This document shows, piece by piece, positions 45,388 to 54,247 of a stretch of 64,000 bases of DNA. How positions within the stretch are numbered: position 1 is the stretch's first letter; the number at the start of each line of letters is the position of its first letter. Origin of the DNA: Desulfotruncus alcoholivorax DSM 16058 (GTDB lineage: Bacteria; Bacillota; Desulfotomaculia; Desulfotomaculales; Desulfallaceae); contig NZ_AUMW01000017.1 in the NCBI RefSeq assembly GCF_000430885.1, positions 1-64,000 on the forward strand, written 5' to 3'. The notes below the pieces were generated by a model. That model searched no databases and was not told the origin of the DNA. It saw only the letters and a list, made by a program, of their open reading frames with translations. Made by a program: the position numbers and the translations under genes.

Positions 45388-46103
45388 TCCGGCACCTCCC
45401 TGAATCTGTAGCCAACACCCCTGACTGTTTCAATATATTGCGCCACGCCCGGGTATTTTTCAAGCTTTTGTCTGAGATGCCTGATATGCACGTCAACCGT
45501 GCGCGAGTCACCGGGAAAGTCATAGCCCCAGATTTTTTCAAGCAAATGTTCCCGGGAAAAAACTTTACCCGGCTCACCGGCCATAAAACGCAAAAGCTCA
45601 AACTCCTTGGGGGTTAGGTCCTGCTTCTCGCCGTCCACCAGTACCTCAAATCTATCCTGGTCTATCACCAACCGGCCAAGAACCATTCTCCCGCCTACGT
45701 CTTCCGGTTCCCCATCTTCAGCGCACGGCTGAAGCCTGCGCAGTCTGGCTTTCACCCTGGCCACCAATTCCCTGGGGCTGAATGGTTTGGTCACATAATC
45801 GTCGGCGCCTATTTCCAGACCCAGGATTTTGTCCAACTCGTCACCCTTCGCGCTTAACATAATTACCGGGATGTTCCTGGTCTCCGGTTGCCGGTTCAAC
45901 TGCCGGCATACTTCAAGCCCGTCTATCAATGGCAGCATGATATCCAGAATGATCAGGTCCGGCTTTCCATTGCGGGCTTGTTCTATCGCCTGCCGGCCGT
46001 CGTAAGCCGCAATAACCTCCAACCCTTCCCTTTCCAGGTTAAACCTGAGCAATTCCACAATATTCTTTTCATCATCCACCACCAGTATTCTGGGCAAATC
46101 CAT
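45384..46103 (-). CDS. phoP: OmpR/PhoB-type response regulator
   Basis: A 239-residue regulator beginning MDLPRILVVDDEKNIVELLR. The phospho-acceptor Asp is in LIILDIMLPLIDGL (near 53), the switch Lys in YVTKPFSPRELVAR (near 108), and the C-terminal winged helix ends RTVDVHIRHLRQKLEKYPG then RGVGYRF. ATG 46103 overlaps the pgeF stop by one base. Pairs with the kinase downstream. Confidence 0.93.
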   Translation of the reverse strand: MDLPRILVVDDEKNIVELLRFNLEREGLEVIAAYDGRQAIEQARNGKPDLIILDIMLPLIDGLEVCRQLNRQPETRNIPVIMLSAKGDELDKILGLEIGADDYVTKPFSPRELVARVKARLRRLQPCAEDGEPEDVGGRMVLGRLVIDQDRFEVLVDGEKQDLTPKEFELLRFMAGEPGKVFSREHLLEKIWGYDFPGDSRTVDVHIRHLRQKLEKYPGVAQYIETVRGVGYRFREVPD

Positions 46104-46960
46104 CAACCCCCGGTTAACATTATTAAAGAAGCCATTCGCCCGGTCCGGCCGCTTTCCCCCCGGTGTGAAAAAAACAAGTCTTTTCGGCAGGCCGTGCAAT
46201 AGCCGGCCACAGTTATATTGGCCGGGCGAATCCCCGCCTCCAGAAGCACCCGGCGGTTAATTTCCGGCAGGTTTAACCACCATTTTCCGGGCCCGCCCGG
46301 GCGGGCGAAACCGGCATATCCGGGCAAACACTGCTCAACTTTTTTCATCACCGGCGCATCCACTTCATAGCAGCACGGGCCAATTGACGGGCCTATGGCG
46401 GCAATAATATCCCCCGCCTCGCAGCCATGCTCCTTACGCATGTGCTGAACGGTCGCCGCGCCAATGCGCAATACGGTTCCCTTCCACCCTGCGTGGGCCA
46501 GGGCCACCACTTTGCGCACCGGGTCCGTAAAAAACAGCGGTACGCAATCGGCATAGTAGCTGGAAAGCAGGACACCGGGCTCCGCCGTCACCAGTGCGTC
46601 CACGCCTGGAATGGCATCATCCCGGAACAATGACCCTCTGCCGCAAAAGGAGGTCCCCACCGTAACCACCTTAGCACCATGCACCTGCTGCCCCGCAACC
46701 ATTTGGGAAATATCGGCGCCAAGCAACCGGCAAACCCGTTTCCGGTTTGTGATTACTTGATCAGGTTCATCCCCAACATGCAGTCCCATATTCAGAGAAC
46801 CATAAGGTGCCACGCTTACACCACCCCGGCGGGTGGTATAAGCGTGCACCACACCTCTGCAGGCAGACAAAGCAGGCACGGTTAAAAAAACCAAATTATC
46901 ATGTTCATTGATAACAAAACCATGTTCCAATGAATTTGAGTCTCCTTTAATTCGGAACAT
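46103..46960 (-). CDS. pgeF: Peptidoglycan editing factor PgeF (YlmD/YfiH family)
   Basis: A 285-residue multicopper-oxidase-fold protein. Metal-site residues are visible in QQVHGAKVV (His near 83), ADCVPLFFTDP (Cys near 135) and ALAHAGWKGT (His near 155), with the family stretch IGPSIGPCCYEV near 185-195. YlmD/YfiH proteins remove misincorporated L-Ser from peptidoglycan precursors. It heads the ylmDEF-type series here, though separated from yggS by the two-component pair and the HlyD-like gene. Confidence 0.93.
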   Translation of the reverse strand: MFRIKGDSNSLEHGFVINEHDNLVFLTVPALSACRGVVHAYTTRRGGVSVAPYGSLNMGLHVGDEPDQVITNRKRVCRLLGADISQMVAGQQVHGAKVVTVGTSFCGRGSLFRDDAIPGVDALVTAEPGVLLSSYYADCVPLFFTDPVRKVVALAHAGWKGTVLRIGAATVQHMRKEHGCEAGDIIAAIGPSIGPCCYEVDAPVMKKVEQCLPGYAGFARPGGPGKWWLNLPEINRRVLLEAGIRPANITVAGYCTACRKDLFFSHRGESGRTGRMASLIMLTGG

Positions 46961-46961
46961 T

Positions 46962-48518
46962 TTACCCGGCCTTGACTTCGGCCAAAAGAATCTCCAAATC
47001 TTTGAGCCGTTTCATAACCAGGTTAAAATCAGCCTGTTCGGGCGCTGATTTTAAAAATGCATCCATTTTTGCCGCCACTGCATGATAGGCCTGCTGTAGA
47101 TCCTCAGCGCTGAATTCGGCTCCAGGGGTGAGTTGAATTGTCTCCTGCCAGGCCGGCGCGTATGCATCTACCCTTGTTTTTTCCGGAATTAATTTTTCCA
47201 TAGCAGCAAGGGCTTCCGGATCCCCATGCACCAGGAAAACCCGCCCCGGCAGTTTATTGAAGGAACCCAGCCATTCCAGCAAGCCCTCCTGATCCGCATG
47301 CGATGAGTAGCCGTCAATTGACTTGATTCCGGCTTTAACCGCAATTTCCTCACCATGAATGCGAATGGAGCCAACCCCGCTCAACAGCCGCTGGCCCTTT
47401 GTCCCGGGAGCCTGGTAACCGACAAATAAAACAGTACATTCCGGGCGCCATAAATTATGCTTCAAATGGTGTTTAATCCGCCCGGCGTCACACATTCCAC
47501 TGGCTGACAGGACAATGGCCCCGCTTTTAATTTCGTTGATTTGCCTGGACTCATCAGCAGTGCGTGAGAAATGCAGGTTGGGCATAGCCAGGGGATTAAT
47601 GCCACTGGCAATCAGCTTGCCGGTATCCTGATCAAAATAATTGGGGTGCTTCATAAAAACTTCAGTGGCCGCCACCGCCATGGGGCTGTCGATAAAGACC
47701 TGCACCGGTGGAATTTCGTTTTTAATCACAAGCTGGCCGATATCATACAGCAAGTCCTGGGTACGTTCCACCGCAAAGGCGGGAATAATGACATTGCCAC
47801 CCCTGTCATAGGTCTCCTTGATTACCTGCCGCAATTTTTCAAGCCTGTGTCCTTTATCTTGATGCAGCCTGTCACCATACGTACATTCCATTACCAGGTA
47901 ATCGGCTTCATCAATAAGTGCGGGGTCATTAACAAACGGCTTGTCTTTAGCACCCAGATCGCCGCTAAAGACAAGTTTAGTCTGCTTGGTCCCCTCACGC
48001 ACCCATATTTCCAAAATTGCAGAACCAAGGATATGGCCCGCATCATTAAAACGAATGGATATATTATTATCAAGACTGATGACCTGTTTATATTTTACCC
48101 GCTCAATTTCCCTGACACAACCAAAAGCGTCCTCAGCCGTATAGATGGGATCCAATAATTTCTTGCCGGCTCGCCTGGCCTTGCGGTTCAGACGTTCAAT
48201 CTCCATTTCCTGAATGTGGCCGCTGTCCGGAAGCAGCACCTCCAGGAGATCCACTGTGGCATCCGTGGCTAACGCGCGCCCTTTAAAACCGTTTTTATAA
48301 AACTTCGGTACCAGGCCGCTGTGGTCAATATGAGCGTGCGTAAGCAATAAATAATCAACACTGGCCGGTATCACAGCAAATGGAAGATAATTTCGTTCAC
48401 GTGACAGCCGGTGGCCCTGAAACATTCCGCAGTCAACCATAATTTTTTTATCCCCGGTTTCCAAAAGATAGCAGGAACCGGTTACTGTCTGAGCCGCCCC
48501 GTAGAATGTAATTTGCAT
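46962..48518 (-). CDS. Beta-CASP metallo-beta-lactamase fold hydrolase
   Basis: A 518-residue protein. ATG 48518 with TTGGAGG upstream is the start. MBL motif THAHIDHSGLVP is near residues 53-64, DAGHILGSAILEIWVR near 165-180, then the beta-CASP domain and RMMBL motif KSIDGYSSHADQEGLLEWL with LVHGDPEAL. This layout matches CPSF73-like exonuclease/endonuclease homologues acting on RNA. Catalytic metal ligands intact. Lies one base from the pgeF start. Confidence 0.93.
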   Translation of the reverse strand: MQITFYGAAQTVTGSCYLLETGDKKIMVDCGMFQGHRLSRERNYLPFAVIPASVDYLLLTHAHIDHSGLVPKFYKNGFKGRALATDATVDLLEVLLPDSGHIQEMEIERLNRKARRAGKKLLDPIYTAEDAFGCVREIERVKYKQVISLDNNISIRFNDAGHILGSAILEIWVREGTKQTKLVFSGDLGAKDKPFVNDPALIDEADYLVMECTYGDRLHQDKGHRLEKLRQVIKETYDRGGNVIIPAFAVERTQDLLYDIGQLVIKNEIPPVQVFIDSPMAVAATEVFMKHPNYFDQDTGKLIASGINPLAMPNLHFSRTADESRQINEIKSGAIVLSASGMCDAGRIKHHLKHNLWRPECTVLFVGYQAPGTKGQRLLSGVGSIRIHGEEIAVKAGIKSIDGYSSHADQEGLLEWLGSFNKLPGRVFLVHGDPEALAAMEKLIPEKTRVDAYAPAWQETIQLTPGAEFSAEDLQQAYHAVAAKMDAFLKSAPEQADFNLVMKRLKDLEILLAEVKAG

Positions 48519-48576
48519 GACCAACCTCCAATTTTTCTTTGTTATAAAGCAACATTTTTTACGGTAATAAGGAAAA

Positions 48577-48628
48577 GGGACACGCCTCCTCTTTAGGGTT
48601 GTAAATTTCGGGTCGGAGGTATGTCCCC
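48577..48628. repeat. GGGACA/TGTCCC palindrome, copy 1 (REP-like)
   Basis: Arms GGGACACGCCTCC and GGAGGTATGTCCCC form an imperfect inverted repeat around a 25-nt centre. Together with the copy at 49062-49090 it brackets the FmdB-type gene. REP-like sequences with GGGGACA ends occur in related genomes; no REP-associated transposase is in the window. Confidence 0.6.
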
Positions 48629-48751
48629 GATTAATGTATTTAACTGTTCTCTGCCCACCCCGGCAATCCCTGCCCAATGGGCAAAAATAAACGACCCTTG
48701 ACAGAATATGCGTAAGGGCATAAATTAGTTAATGGAAAGGAGTGTTTTAAT

Positions 48752-48985
48752 ATGCCTATATATGAATTTCGTTGCGATAAATGCGGGAACCGTTTTGAAA
48801 AGCTATGCTCCTTGGGAGAAAACGGCAAGGAACTTAAGTGCCCCAAATGCTCGGCAGTGGGAGCCCACAGGGTAATGTCGGGGTTCACCAAGAAAAGCTC
48901 CGGGGGCACGGAAGTAATCGGCAGCGGCGGAGGAAGCGGCTGTGGTTCCTGCAGTTCAACCAACTGCAGCAGCTGCGGGCATTAA
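48752..48985 (+). CDS. FmdB-type zinc ribbon protein
   Basis: A 77-residue protein starting MPIYEFRCDKCGNRFEKLCS with the paired CxxC zinc ribbon (CDKCG near 8-12; CPKC near 30-33), the FmdB/CxxC_CXXC_SSSS family. The C-terminal tail is Gly/Ser/Cys rich (GGSGCGSCSSTNCSSCGH), adding a second possible metal site. AAAGGAG lies 11 nt upstream. Function unknown. Confidence 0.88.
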   Translation: MPIYEFRCDKCGNRFEKLCSLGENGKELKCPKCSAVGAHRVMSGFTKKSSGGTEVIGSGGGSGCGSCSSTNCSSCGH

Positions 48986-49061
48986 ACCGCACAAAATGCC
49001 CGGGCAGGTTTATATGCCTGGGTATTTTTATACTTTAAAAGTACACCTGGTTTAGCGGAAA

Positions 49062-49090
49062 GGGGACACATCCCTTCGGGGAATGTCCCC
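49062..49090. repeat. GGGGACA/TGTCCCC palindrome, copy 2 (REP-like)
   Basis: Inverted repeat GGGGACA...TGTCCCC with inner CCCTTCGGGG hairpin, located 76 nt after the FmdB-type gene. The inner TTCG loop would make a stable hairpin, so it could also serve as a terminator. Confidence 0.6.
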
Positions 49091-49208
49091 AACTTATAGC
49101 CGCTGGTGCTGTCGGCGCGAGAGTTCTAAACGCAGCGGGGACCACCTGTACTCAAACCACAATTTTTCAGGATAGGCCGGGATTAAGGAAAAAAGGAAAA
49201 AAGTATTG

Positions 49209-49246
49209 AAAAGCGCGCGCTTATGGAACTAATTTAGCGCGCTTTT
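49209..49246 (+). terminator. GC-rich hairpin with T-rich end
   Basis: Arms AAAAGCGCGC (49209-49218) and GCGCGCTTTT (49237-49246) with an 18-nt loop; followed by CTTGTTGG. Possible terminator between the FmdB-type and DtxR-type genes. Confidence 0.6.
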
Positions 49247-49344
49247 CTTGTTGGCAAGAAGATTGCAACATAAATATTATATTGTAAGTATTATTTAAGC
49301 ATTTAATTACTTTAATCATAATAAAATCTATTAATACTAGTACT

Positions 49345-49357
49345 TTGGATAGTCCAA
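49345..49357. promoter_or_regulatory. TTGGA-TAG-TCCAA palindrome upstream of DtxR-type gene
   Basis: A short perfect palindrome, within the larger imperfect ACTTTGGATAGTCCAAGT, about 60 nt before the regulator start. A likely self-binding site, not demonstrated. Confidence 0.45.
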
Positions 49358-49417
49358 GTTTTATGCAGTAATAGTTCAATTATAAAACTTTTATCTATTC
49401 AACAGGGGGTAAGCTTG

Positions 49418-49867
49418 ATGTTATCACCAAGCATGGAAGATTACCTGGAAGAAATTTATCGTTTTTCACTATCCAACAATGTGGTACGGGTAAGTGACAT
49501 AGCCACCCGCCTGGATGTAACCATGCCTTCGGTGAATAATGCAATACGCAATTTACATAATGAAAAATACTTAATCTATCAAAGATACAAAGAGTTAGTA
49601 TTAACTGAAAAGGGGCGCCGGGTGGGTAAATTTCTTGTAGAAAGAAATAGCATATTGCAAAGATTCCTTTTGACCATTAAATCAGATTGCGATGTGGGAG
49701 CGGAAGCCGAGGCAATGGAACATTATTTATCATTACCCACCATACGGGCACTGGAAAGCCTGGTTGATTTTTTCGAGAACAACAACGGTTGCAAACAAAA
49801 ATTCCTGCAGCACTGTGAATTTAGAAAACAAAAAGGATTGGGACTTACCGACGGCTATATGGAATAA
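49418..49867 (+). CDS. DtxR/MntR-type metal-dependent regulator
   Basis: A 149-residue protein. ATG 49418 with GGGGGT 7 nt upstream; a TTG one codon earlier is less likely. The N-terminus SPSMEDYLEEIYRFSLSNNV VRVSDIATRLDVTMPSVNNA is the iron-dependent repressor winged helix (residues 4-45). The dimer/metal domain follows (ILQRFLLTIKSDCDVGAEAE, MEHYLSL). Metal-site residues resemble MntR (Asp near 7, Glu and His in the helix) but the Cys (DCD) suggests possible DtxR-like selectivity. Downstream to 50126 no gene is seen. Confidence 0.88.
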   Translation: MLSPSMEDYLEEIYRFSLSNNVVRVSDIATRLDVTMPSVNNAIRNLHNEKYLIYQRYKELVLTEKGRRVGKFLVERNSILQRFLLTIKSDCDVGAEAEAMEHYLSLPTIRALESLVDFFENNNGCKQKFLQHCEFRKQKGLGLTDGYME

Positions 49868-50126
49868 AACGTCGTCCACTTGGTTCAGCTATCAATAAAA
49901 CAGGTTAGTTTGTTGTGCTGCCAACGAGGAACTGAATAAACTTGCCGCTGCGGCCTGGCCTGGACCGCCGTGGTAAAATGCGGGGTGGGACCGGGCAAGA
50001 CAATTACTTCGCCCAATCCCCGCAAATACCGGCCCACGGCTAATCAAAGCTCGCCGGCCTGGTCGCAATGGTGGAAGTGCGGGAATTGGCCGGGTTTATT
50101 TATGTGCCTTGGAAATTCTTATCATT

Positions 50127-50780
50127 TTATAGACCCAGGTCCAAAGCAACCGCGCGCACGGGTGCGCCATCAGCACCTGCGATTTTTAATGGAAATAGGC
50201 TAATTACCGGGTTGGGAAAATCAATACTTTCAAAATTGGCAAGATTTTCTGCTATTATCCCGCCCACTGCCGCTATTGCACTATGAGCCGGGAATTTCGT
50301 TCCTCCCGTAAAATCCAAATTAATTGTGTCAATACAAAAGGTCCTCACTCCCCGGTTGATCATCTCCTCAATTACCTCAACATGGACATACGGGTGGCGA
50401 AAATACTTTTCTTCCCCCGCAAACCGGGACCAGCCGGTGTGGAAAAGCACAATTGTCCCTTCAGCCAATAAATCGAGGTAATCCTCAACATCCTGAAGCC
50501 TTATCTCTTCCTGTTCATTTTTTCCATTAACCGGAATAACAACACCGGTCCCAAAAAACAGTCTCAAATTGCATTCGTCAATTTTCTGCCCGTAATCATC
50601 AAAATGATACGGAGCATCAACATGGGAACCGGTTTGAGAACCAATATGAACATAGTGAAGATTGTATCCCTCATTGGCAATAGTTGTGGCCACTCTGATA
50701 CTGGGCTTGGGATCGCCCGGATATATCGGAGTATAATTTGTTAAAGGAATGGATAAGTCCACAATCTTTTTAACCTTCAT
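50127..50780 (-). CDS. Cyclase family (kynurenine formamidase-like) hydrolase
   Basis: A 217-residue metal-dependent hydrolase of the cyclase family. The signature SQTGSHVDAPYHFDDYG (residues 48-64) supplies the HxxxDxPxHF metal site. It starts VKKIVDLSIPLTNYTPIYPG DP, as usual for the family. Related enzymes hydrolyse N-formyl or cyclic amides. It is the last gene of the sigma-54-controlled cluster, 5 nt after the carbon-nitrogen hydrolase. Confidence 0.9.
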   Translation of the reverse strand: MKVKKIVDLSIPLTNYTPIYPGDPKPSIRVATTIANEGYNLHYVHIGSQTGSHVDAPYHFDDYGQKIDECNLRLFFGTGVVIPVNGKNEQEEIRLQDVEDYLDLLAEGTIVLFHTGWSRFAGEEKYFRHPYVHVEVIEEMINRGVRTFCIDTINLDFTGGTKFPAHSAIAAVGGIIAENLANFESIDFPNPVISLFPLKIAGADGAPVRAVALDLGL

Positions 50781-50785
50781 AATTT

Positions 50786-51664
50786 TTATACCTCCATTTC
50801 AACTTTTAACGCATAAAGCTCCGTGCGTCTTTCCAACATCATACTAAAAAAAGATTTTTGCAAATCCAGGCGCCGCCCCGGGTCAATATTGGCTACAATA
50901 ACATCTTCAATATCAGCGCCTGCAGAAGCCAGCATATCACCATCCGGACCGTATATTCCCGATAAACCGAAAAAATCCAGATTCCCTGCCACCCCGACTT
51001 GATTGCATGTTGCCAAGAACACTGTGTTGTCAATAGCCCTGGCCATACTAAAGCGGCGGTAAGGCAGGTCGTACGGCTTTTCCCAAGCACTGGGAGCCAG
51101 TAACAGCTCCGCTCCATTCACTGCCAGCACGCGCGCCATTTCTGGAAAAGCCAAGTCCCAACAAATCATTAGACCAATGCGGCCCAGTTTTGTGTCTACA
51201 GTAACAAAATCTCGTCCGGGGTCAAAAATTCCCTGTTCCCAAACAGTAAGGTGCATTTTTCGGTAATTGGCCAGTAATTGGCCGTCCGGGCCGATTAAAA
51301 TAATCGAATTGAAAACCCGGCCCCCTTCCCCCAGCTCAACATAGCCATACCCAACATGAACATTATGCGAACGGGCCGACTCCGCCATAACTTGAAATAT
51401 TGGACCGGTTTGCATCTCAGCCAATTGTCGAATTGCCAATGAAGGGTTATATCCTGTTGCGGACAGCTCGGGAAATAAAATTAGTTCCATATCGCGGTGC
51501 TGTTCTCTGCAAGAGTGGATTATTTTCTTCATCTTATCCAAGTTATGATCCGCTTCACCGCATGCAAAACCGGCTTGAACCACTGCTATTTGAAATGGGC
51601 CTTGCTCCAATTGGCCAACCTCCCAAACGGTATCCGGCATATGCAGCCAAATATTAATTCTCAT
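50786..51664 (-). CDS. Carbon-nitrogen hydrolase (nitrilase superfamily)
   Basis: A 292-residue amidohydrolase. The catalytic Glu is in LILFPELSATGYNP (near 64), Lys in NYRKMHLTVWEQGIF (near 136) and Cys in GLMICWDLAFPEMARV (near 170). Likely an amidase or N-carbamoyl-compound hydrolase. Clustering with a cyclase-family hydrolase, a nucleobase-type permease and a ureohydrolase suggests ammonia release from a urea- or amide-like compound. Confidence 0.92.
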   Translation of the reverse strand: MRINIWLHMPDTVWEVGQLEQGPFQIAVVQAGFACGEADHNLDKMKKIIHSCREQHRDMELILFPELSATGYNPSLAIRQLAEMQTGPIFQVMAESARSHNVHVGYGYVELGEGGRVFNSIILIGPDGQLLANYRKMHLTVWEQGIFDPGRDFVTVDTKLGRIGLMICWDLAFPEMARVLAVNGAELLLAPSAWEKPYDLPYRRFSMARAIDNTVFLATCNQVGVAGNLDFFGLSGIYGPDGDMLASAGADIEDVIVANIDPGRRLDLQKSFFSMMLERRTELYALKVEMEV

Positions 51665-51711
51665 AGAGATAATGTTATAAATGTTCTTACTTTATTTTGC
51701 TTTATTGTTCT

Positions 51712-53064
51712 TTATATTTCTTTAGTTGGCCCAACTTTGCTTATTGTCATGCTGCCCCAATAAACCAGGGCTGTTAAGATGAAAGTCCATATTGTTGCTC
51801 CGGTGGGCAAGGTATGAATATATGAAAAGTAATAAGCGAACACTGCACCAATGATATAAGCTATATAAGCCCAGATATTGGTTCCACCGCTATACCAATA
51901 GAGTTTCTTGTCTCCACTGACAATTTCCCCGGCATCATATGACTTTCTCTTGAGTATATAATAATCTACAATTAATATGGAGCAAACTGGAATAAACAGC
52001 GTTCCCACCATCAATAAAAAGTTTTGGAAATGTTCTAAAAGCCACTCCTGCAGCATTGCCCCCAGGGTGCAAATGATACCTAAAATAAGTGCCGGCTTCC
52101 AAAAGCTATGCTTGGGAAAGATGGCTAAATAAGACATTGTGGCGCTGTACAGGGCCATAACGTTTGTTGACAGTACAGAAAAGAAGATGACAATTGCCGC
52201 CACAAATCCCAATATGGGATTAGCTTGCCCAATCAACATTGTAGGATCATAAGTCTGTGTCATATGATTCATTATAGAAAACCCGGAAACTGTGGCTCCA
52301 AGACCCATTGCAATAAGGGTTGCCGTAATATAACCCAGATAAGTACCAATAATCGAAATTTTTTGTGATTGGCAATTACGGTTAAAATCCGCCACTGAGG
52401 ACATCCACGAAAAAGCAGTCGCCACCACTATGTCAAATCCCACCATGACGGTAACACCAGGGTGCTCGCTGGCTTTCATGGTAATGAGATTGACGATATT
52501 GAAATTATAGAACATGTAACCGAAAACAATACCTGAGAGAACGAGCATGGATGAAGCAATTATTCTCTCAGTGGCTTCAATTCCTCTATGCCCGTAAATG
52601 GTTATTAAAACCACTGCGATTTCGGTCAATATTGTAAATAAGTTGATATTGCTATATCCGGTGAGAAAATTCACGGCATGATCCAAACTTAAACCAGCCA
52701 TATAAGCTTGAATCCAGCTCCAGCCTATGAGCACTATCGTATTCACCGCTGAAGGCAATACCGCGCCCTTGGTGCCAAATGAACCCCTGGTAAGAATCAT
52801 CGTGGGCAGCCCGGTCCTTGTGCCGATATTTCCTGTCAGAACCAAAGGAATTGTTCCGATAGCCGAGCCCAGCACAATTACGGCTATTGCAGTTAAATAG
52901 GTCATATCCGGTACCAGCAACATCCCTGTAAATACCGTGGTCACCACGACATTGGCGCCCAGCCACATGGAGAAGGTGGAAAACAGGTTCATAGTCCTGT
53001 TATCCAAAGAAAGCGGTCGAACATTGTCATTTCCAAATGTGGTCAAACTTGACACATACACCAC
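51712..53064 (-). CDS. NCS1-type cytosine/purine permease
   Basis: A 450-residue transporter of the nucleobase:cation symporter-1 (CodB-like) family with about 12 helices; the N-terminal stretch LDNRTMNLFSTFSMWLGANV VVTTVFTGMLL and GTRTGLPTMILTRGSFGTKG are family hallmarks. Substrates in the family include cytosine, allantoin, hydantoins and thiamine. The gene lies between ureohydrolase and amidase genes, so it probably imports the cluster's nitrogenous substrate. Confidence 0.93.
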   Translation of the reverse strand: MVYVSSLTTFGNDNVRPLSLDNRTMNLFSTFSMWLGANVVVTTVFTGMLLVPDMTYLTAIAVIVLGSAIGTIPLVLTGNIGTRTGLPTMILTRGSFGTKGAVLPSAVNTIVLIGWSWIQAYMAGLSLDHAVNFLTGYSNINLFTILTEIAVVLITIYGHRGIEATERIIASSMLVLSGIVFGYMFYNFNIVNLITMKASEHPGVTVMVGFDIVVATAFSWMSSVADFNRNCQSQKISIIGTYLGYITATLIAMGLGATVSGFSIMNHMTQTYDPTMLIGQANPILGFVAAIVIFFSVLSTNVMALYSATMSYLAIFPKHSFWKPALILGIICTLGAMLQEWLLEHFQNFLLMVGTLFIPVCSILIVDYYILKRKSYDAGEIVSGDKKLYWYSGGTNIWAYIAYIIGAVFAYYFSYIHTLPTGATIWTFILTALVYWGSMTISKVGPTKEI

Positions 53065-53124
53065 CCCTTGCCAAATATTTACAAACCAATTTAGGCGTTG
53101 AAAATTAATTAATAATTTAGATAT

Positions 53125-54105
53125 TTACTTTACTGGTATTTCGTTGTTAGCTTTTTTGTTAAGAGCCATAAGGGAGATAAATTCATAGATCATACCCGCG
53201 GCGGCAAAAGCCGTTATTTCGCTATGATCGTGGGCCGGAAGCACTTCGACCAAGTCGAACCCCGCGTAATTCAAACCAGTTAAGGCGTGATGCAGCAAGT
53301 ACTGGGCTTCCCACGTGGTAAACCCTCCGATTTCCGGTGTCCCTGTGCCGGGGGCGTATGCCGGGTCTAAAAAATCTATATCAAATGAAATAAATACTTG
53401 CTGTGTCCCAACTCTTTCTTTAATCCTGCGCGCTGTTTCCGCCAAACCCAGTTCCCTCACCTGTCTCGCCGTAACAACTTCCAAACCCAGGTTCCGGGCC
53501 GTTTGCCAATCGTCGGGGTTGTATAAAGGCCCCCTTAAGCCCACCTGGATTGAGTGATCCGGGTCAAGCAAACCCTCCTCCAGGGCACGGCGGAATGGCG
53601 TGCCGTGATTATACGGCTTGCCGAAGTATGCATCCCACGTATCGCTGTGGGAGTCAAAGTGTACTAAAGCCACTTTCCCTTTAACTTTGGCAATGGCCCT
53701 CAATTCCGGCAAGGTAATTGAATGATCCCCTCCCATGAACACCGGCACCACTCCGGCAGCAATGACCGGTTCAATTGCCTTTTGGATCTTTTCATAGGAG
53801 TCTTCGATATAACCGGGTATAACTGCAATATCGCCGTAGTCCACACCTGAAAGATAATCAAAAATATTTACCTCCAAATTGGGATTATATGGCCGTAATA
53901 ATATTGAGGTGTTCCGAATTGCCCCGGGGCCGAACCGCGTTCCAATACGAAAAGACCCGCCGGTATCAAATGGTATACCTGCCACGATAAAGTCAACATC
54001 CTGCAAGGTAGGTTTGTAAGGAAGGCGCATAAATGTTCTCGGGCCACAAAAACGTGGTGTTTCAAAGGAATTTGCCGGTTGATATTTCTGCACGGCTGTT
54101 TCCAA
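53125..54105 (-). CDS. Agmatinase-family ureohydrolase
   Basis: A 326-residue ureohydrolase. Manganese ligands are intact: GGDHSITLPE (near 125), VHFDSHSDTWDAYF (near 148-160) and SFDIDFLDPAYAPGTGTPEI (near 238-255). Family members cleave agmatine, guanidinobutyrate, guanidine or similar compounds, giving urea. Substrate specificity cannot be read here. TTG 54105 touches the Shine-Dalgarno AAGGAGG, so GTG 54093 is a good alternative start. It is first gene after a sigma-54-type promoter and palindromes. Confidence 0.92.
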   Translation of the reverse strand: METAVQKYQPANSFETPRFCGPRTFMRLPYKPTLQDVDFIVAGIPFDTGGSFRIGTRFGPGAIRNTSILLRPYNPNLEVNIFDYLSGVDYGDIAVIPGYIEDSYEKIQKAIEPVIAAGVVPVFMGGDHSITLPELRAIAKVKGKVALVHFDSHSDTWDAYFGKPYNHGTPFRRALEEGLLDPDHSIQVGLRGPLYNPDDWQTARNLGLEVVTARQVRELGLAETARRIKERVGTQQVFISFDIDFLDPAYAPGTGTPEIGGFTTWEAQYLLHHALTGLNYAGFDLVEVLPAHDHSEITAFAAAGMIYEFISLMALNKKANNEIPVK

Positions 54106-54150
54106 CCTCCTTTTAGCTTTTTAAAAATACTTTCTATCATCAAGATATTT

Positions 54151-54167
54151 AAGCAAAAAAAATGCCC
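54151..54167 (-). promoter_or_regulatory. Sigma-54 (-24/-12) promoter of the ureohydrolase operon
   Basis: Minus strand GGGCATTTTTTTTGCTT gives GG (54166-54165) and GC (54154-54153) exactly 10 nt apart, close to the consensus TGGCAC-N5-TTGCT. It ends about 46 nt before TTG 54105. The gene next door encodes a GAFTGA-type sigma-54 activator. It overlaps the T-tract of the hairpin at 54162-54186. Confidence 0.65.
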
Positions 54168-54186
54168 GTCCTCATCAGACCGGCAT
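54162..54186 (-). terminator. Terminator of the sigma-54 activator gene
   Basis: On the minus strand ATGCCGG and CGGGCAT (one mismatch) enclose an 11-nt loop and are followed by eight T. It lies between the activator gene and the ureohydrolase operon. The same T-tract forms part of the -24/-12 element. Confidence 0.6.
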
Positions 54187-54247
54187 GGCACTTTTTTCGT
54201 GCATTTTCAACATGATTTTAAAACTATTCCGGGTTCTTCACAACAGG

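Noticed and set aside
54187-54204. Plus-strand TGGCAC...GTGCA resembling a sigma-54 promoter
   Set aside because: GG and GC are 12 nt apart rather than 10 and no gene lies downstream on that strand.
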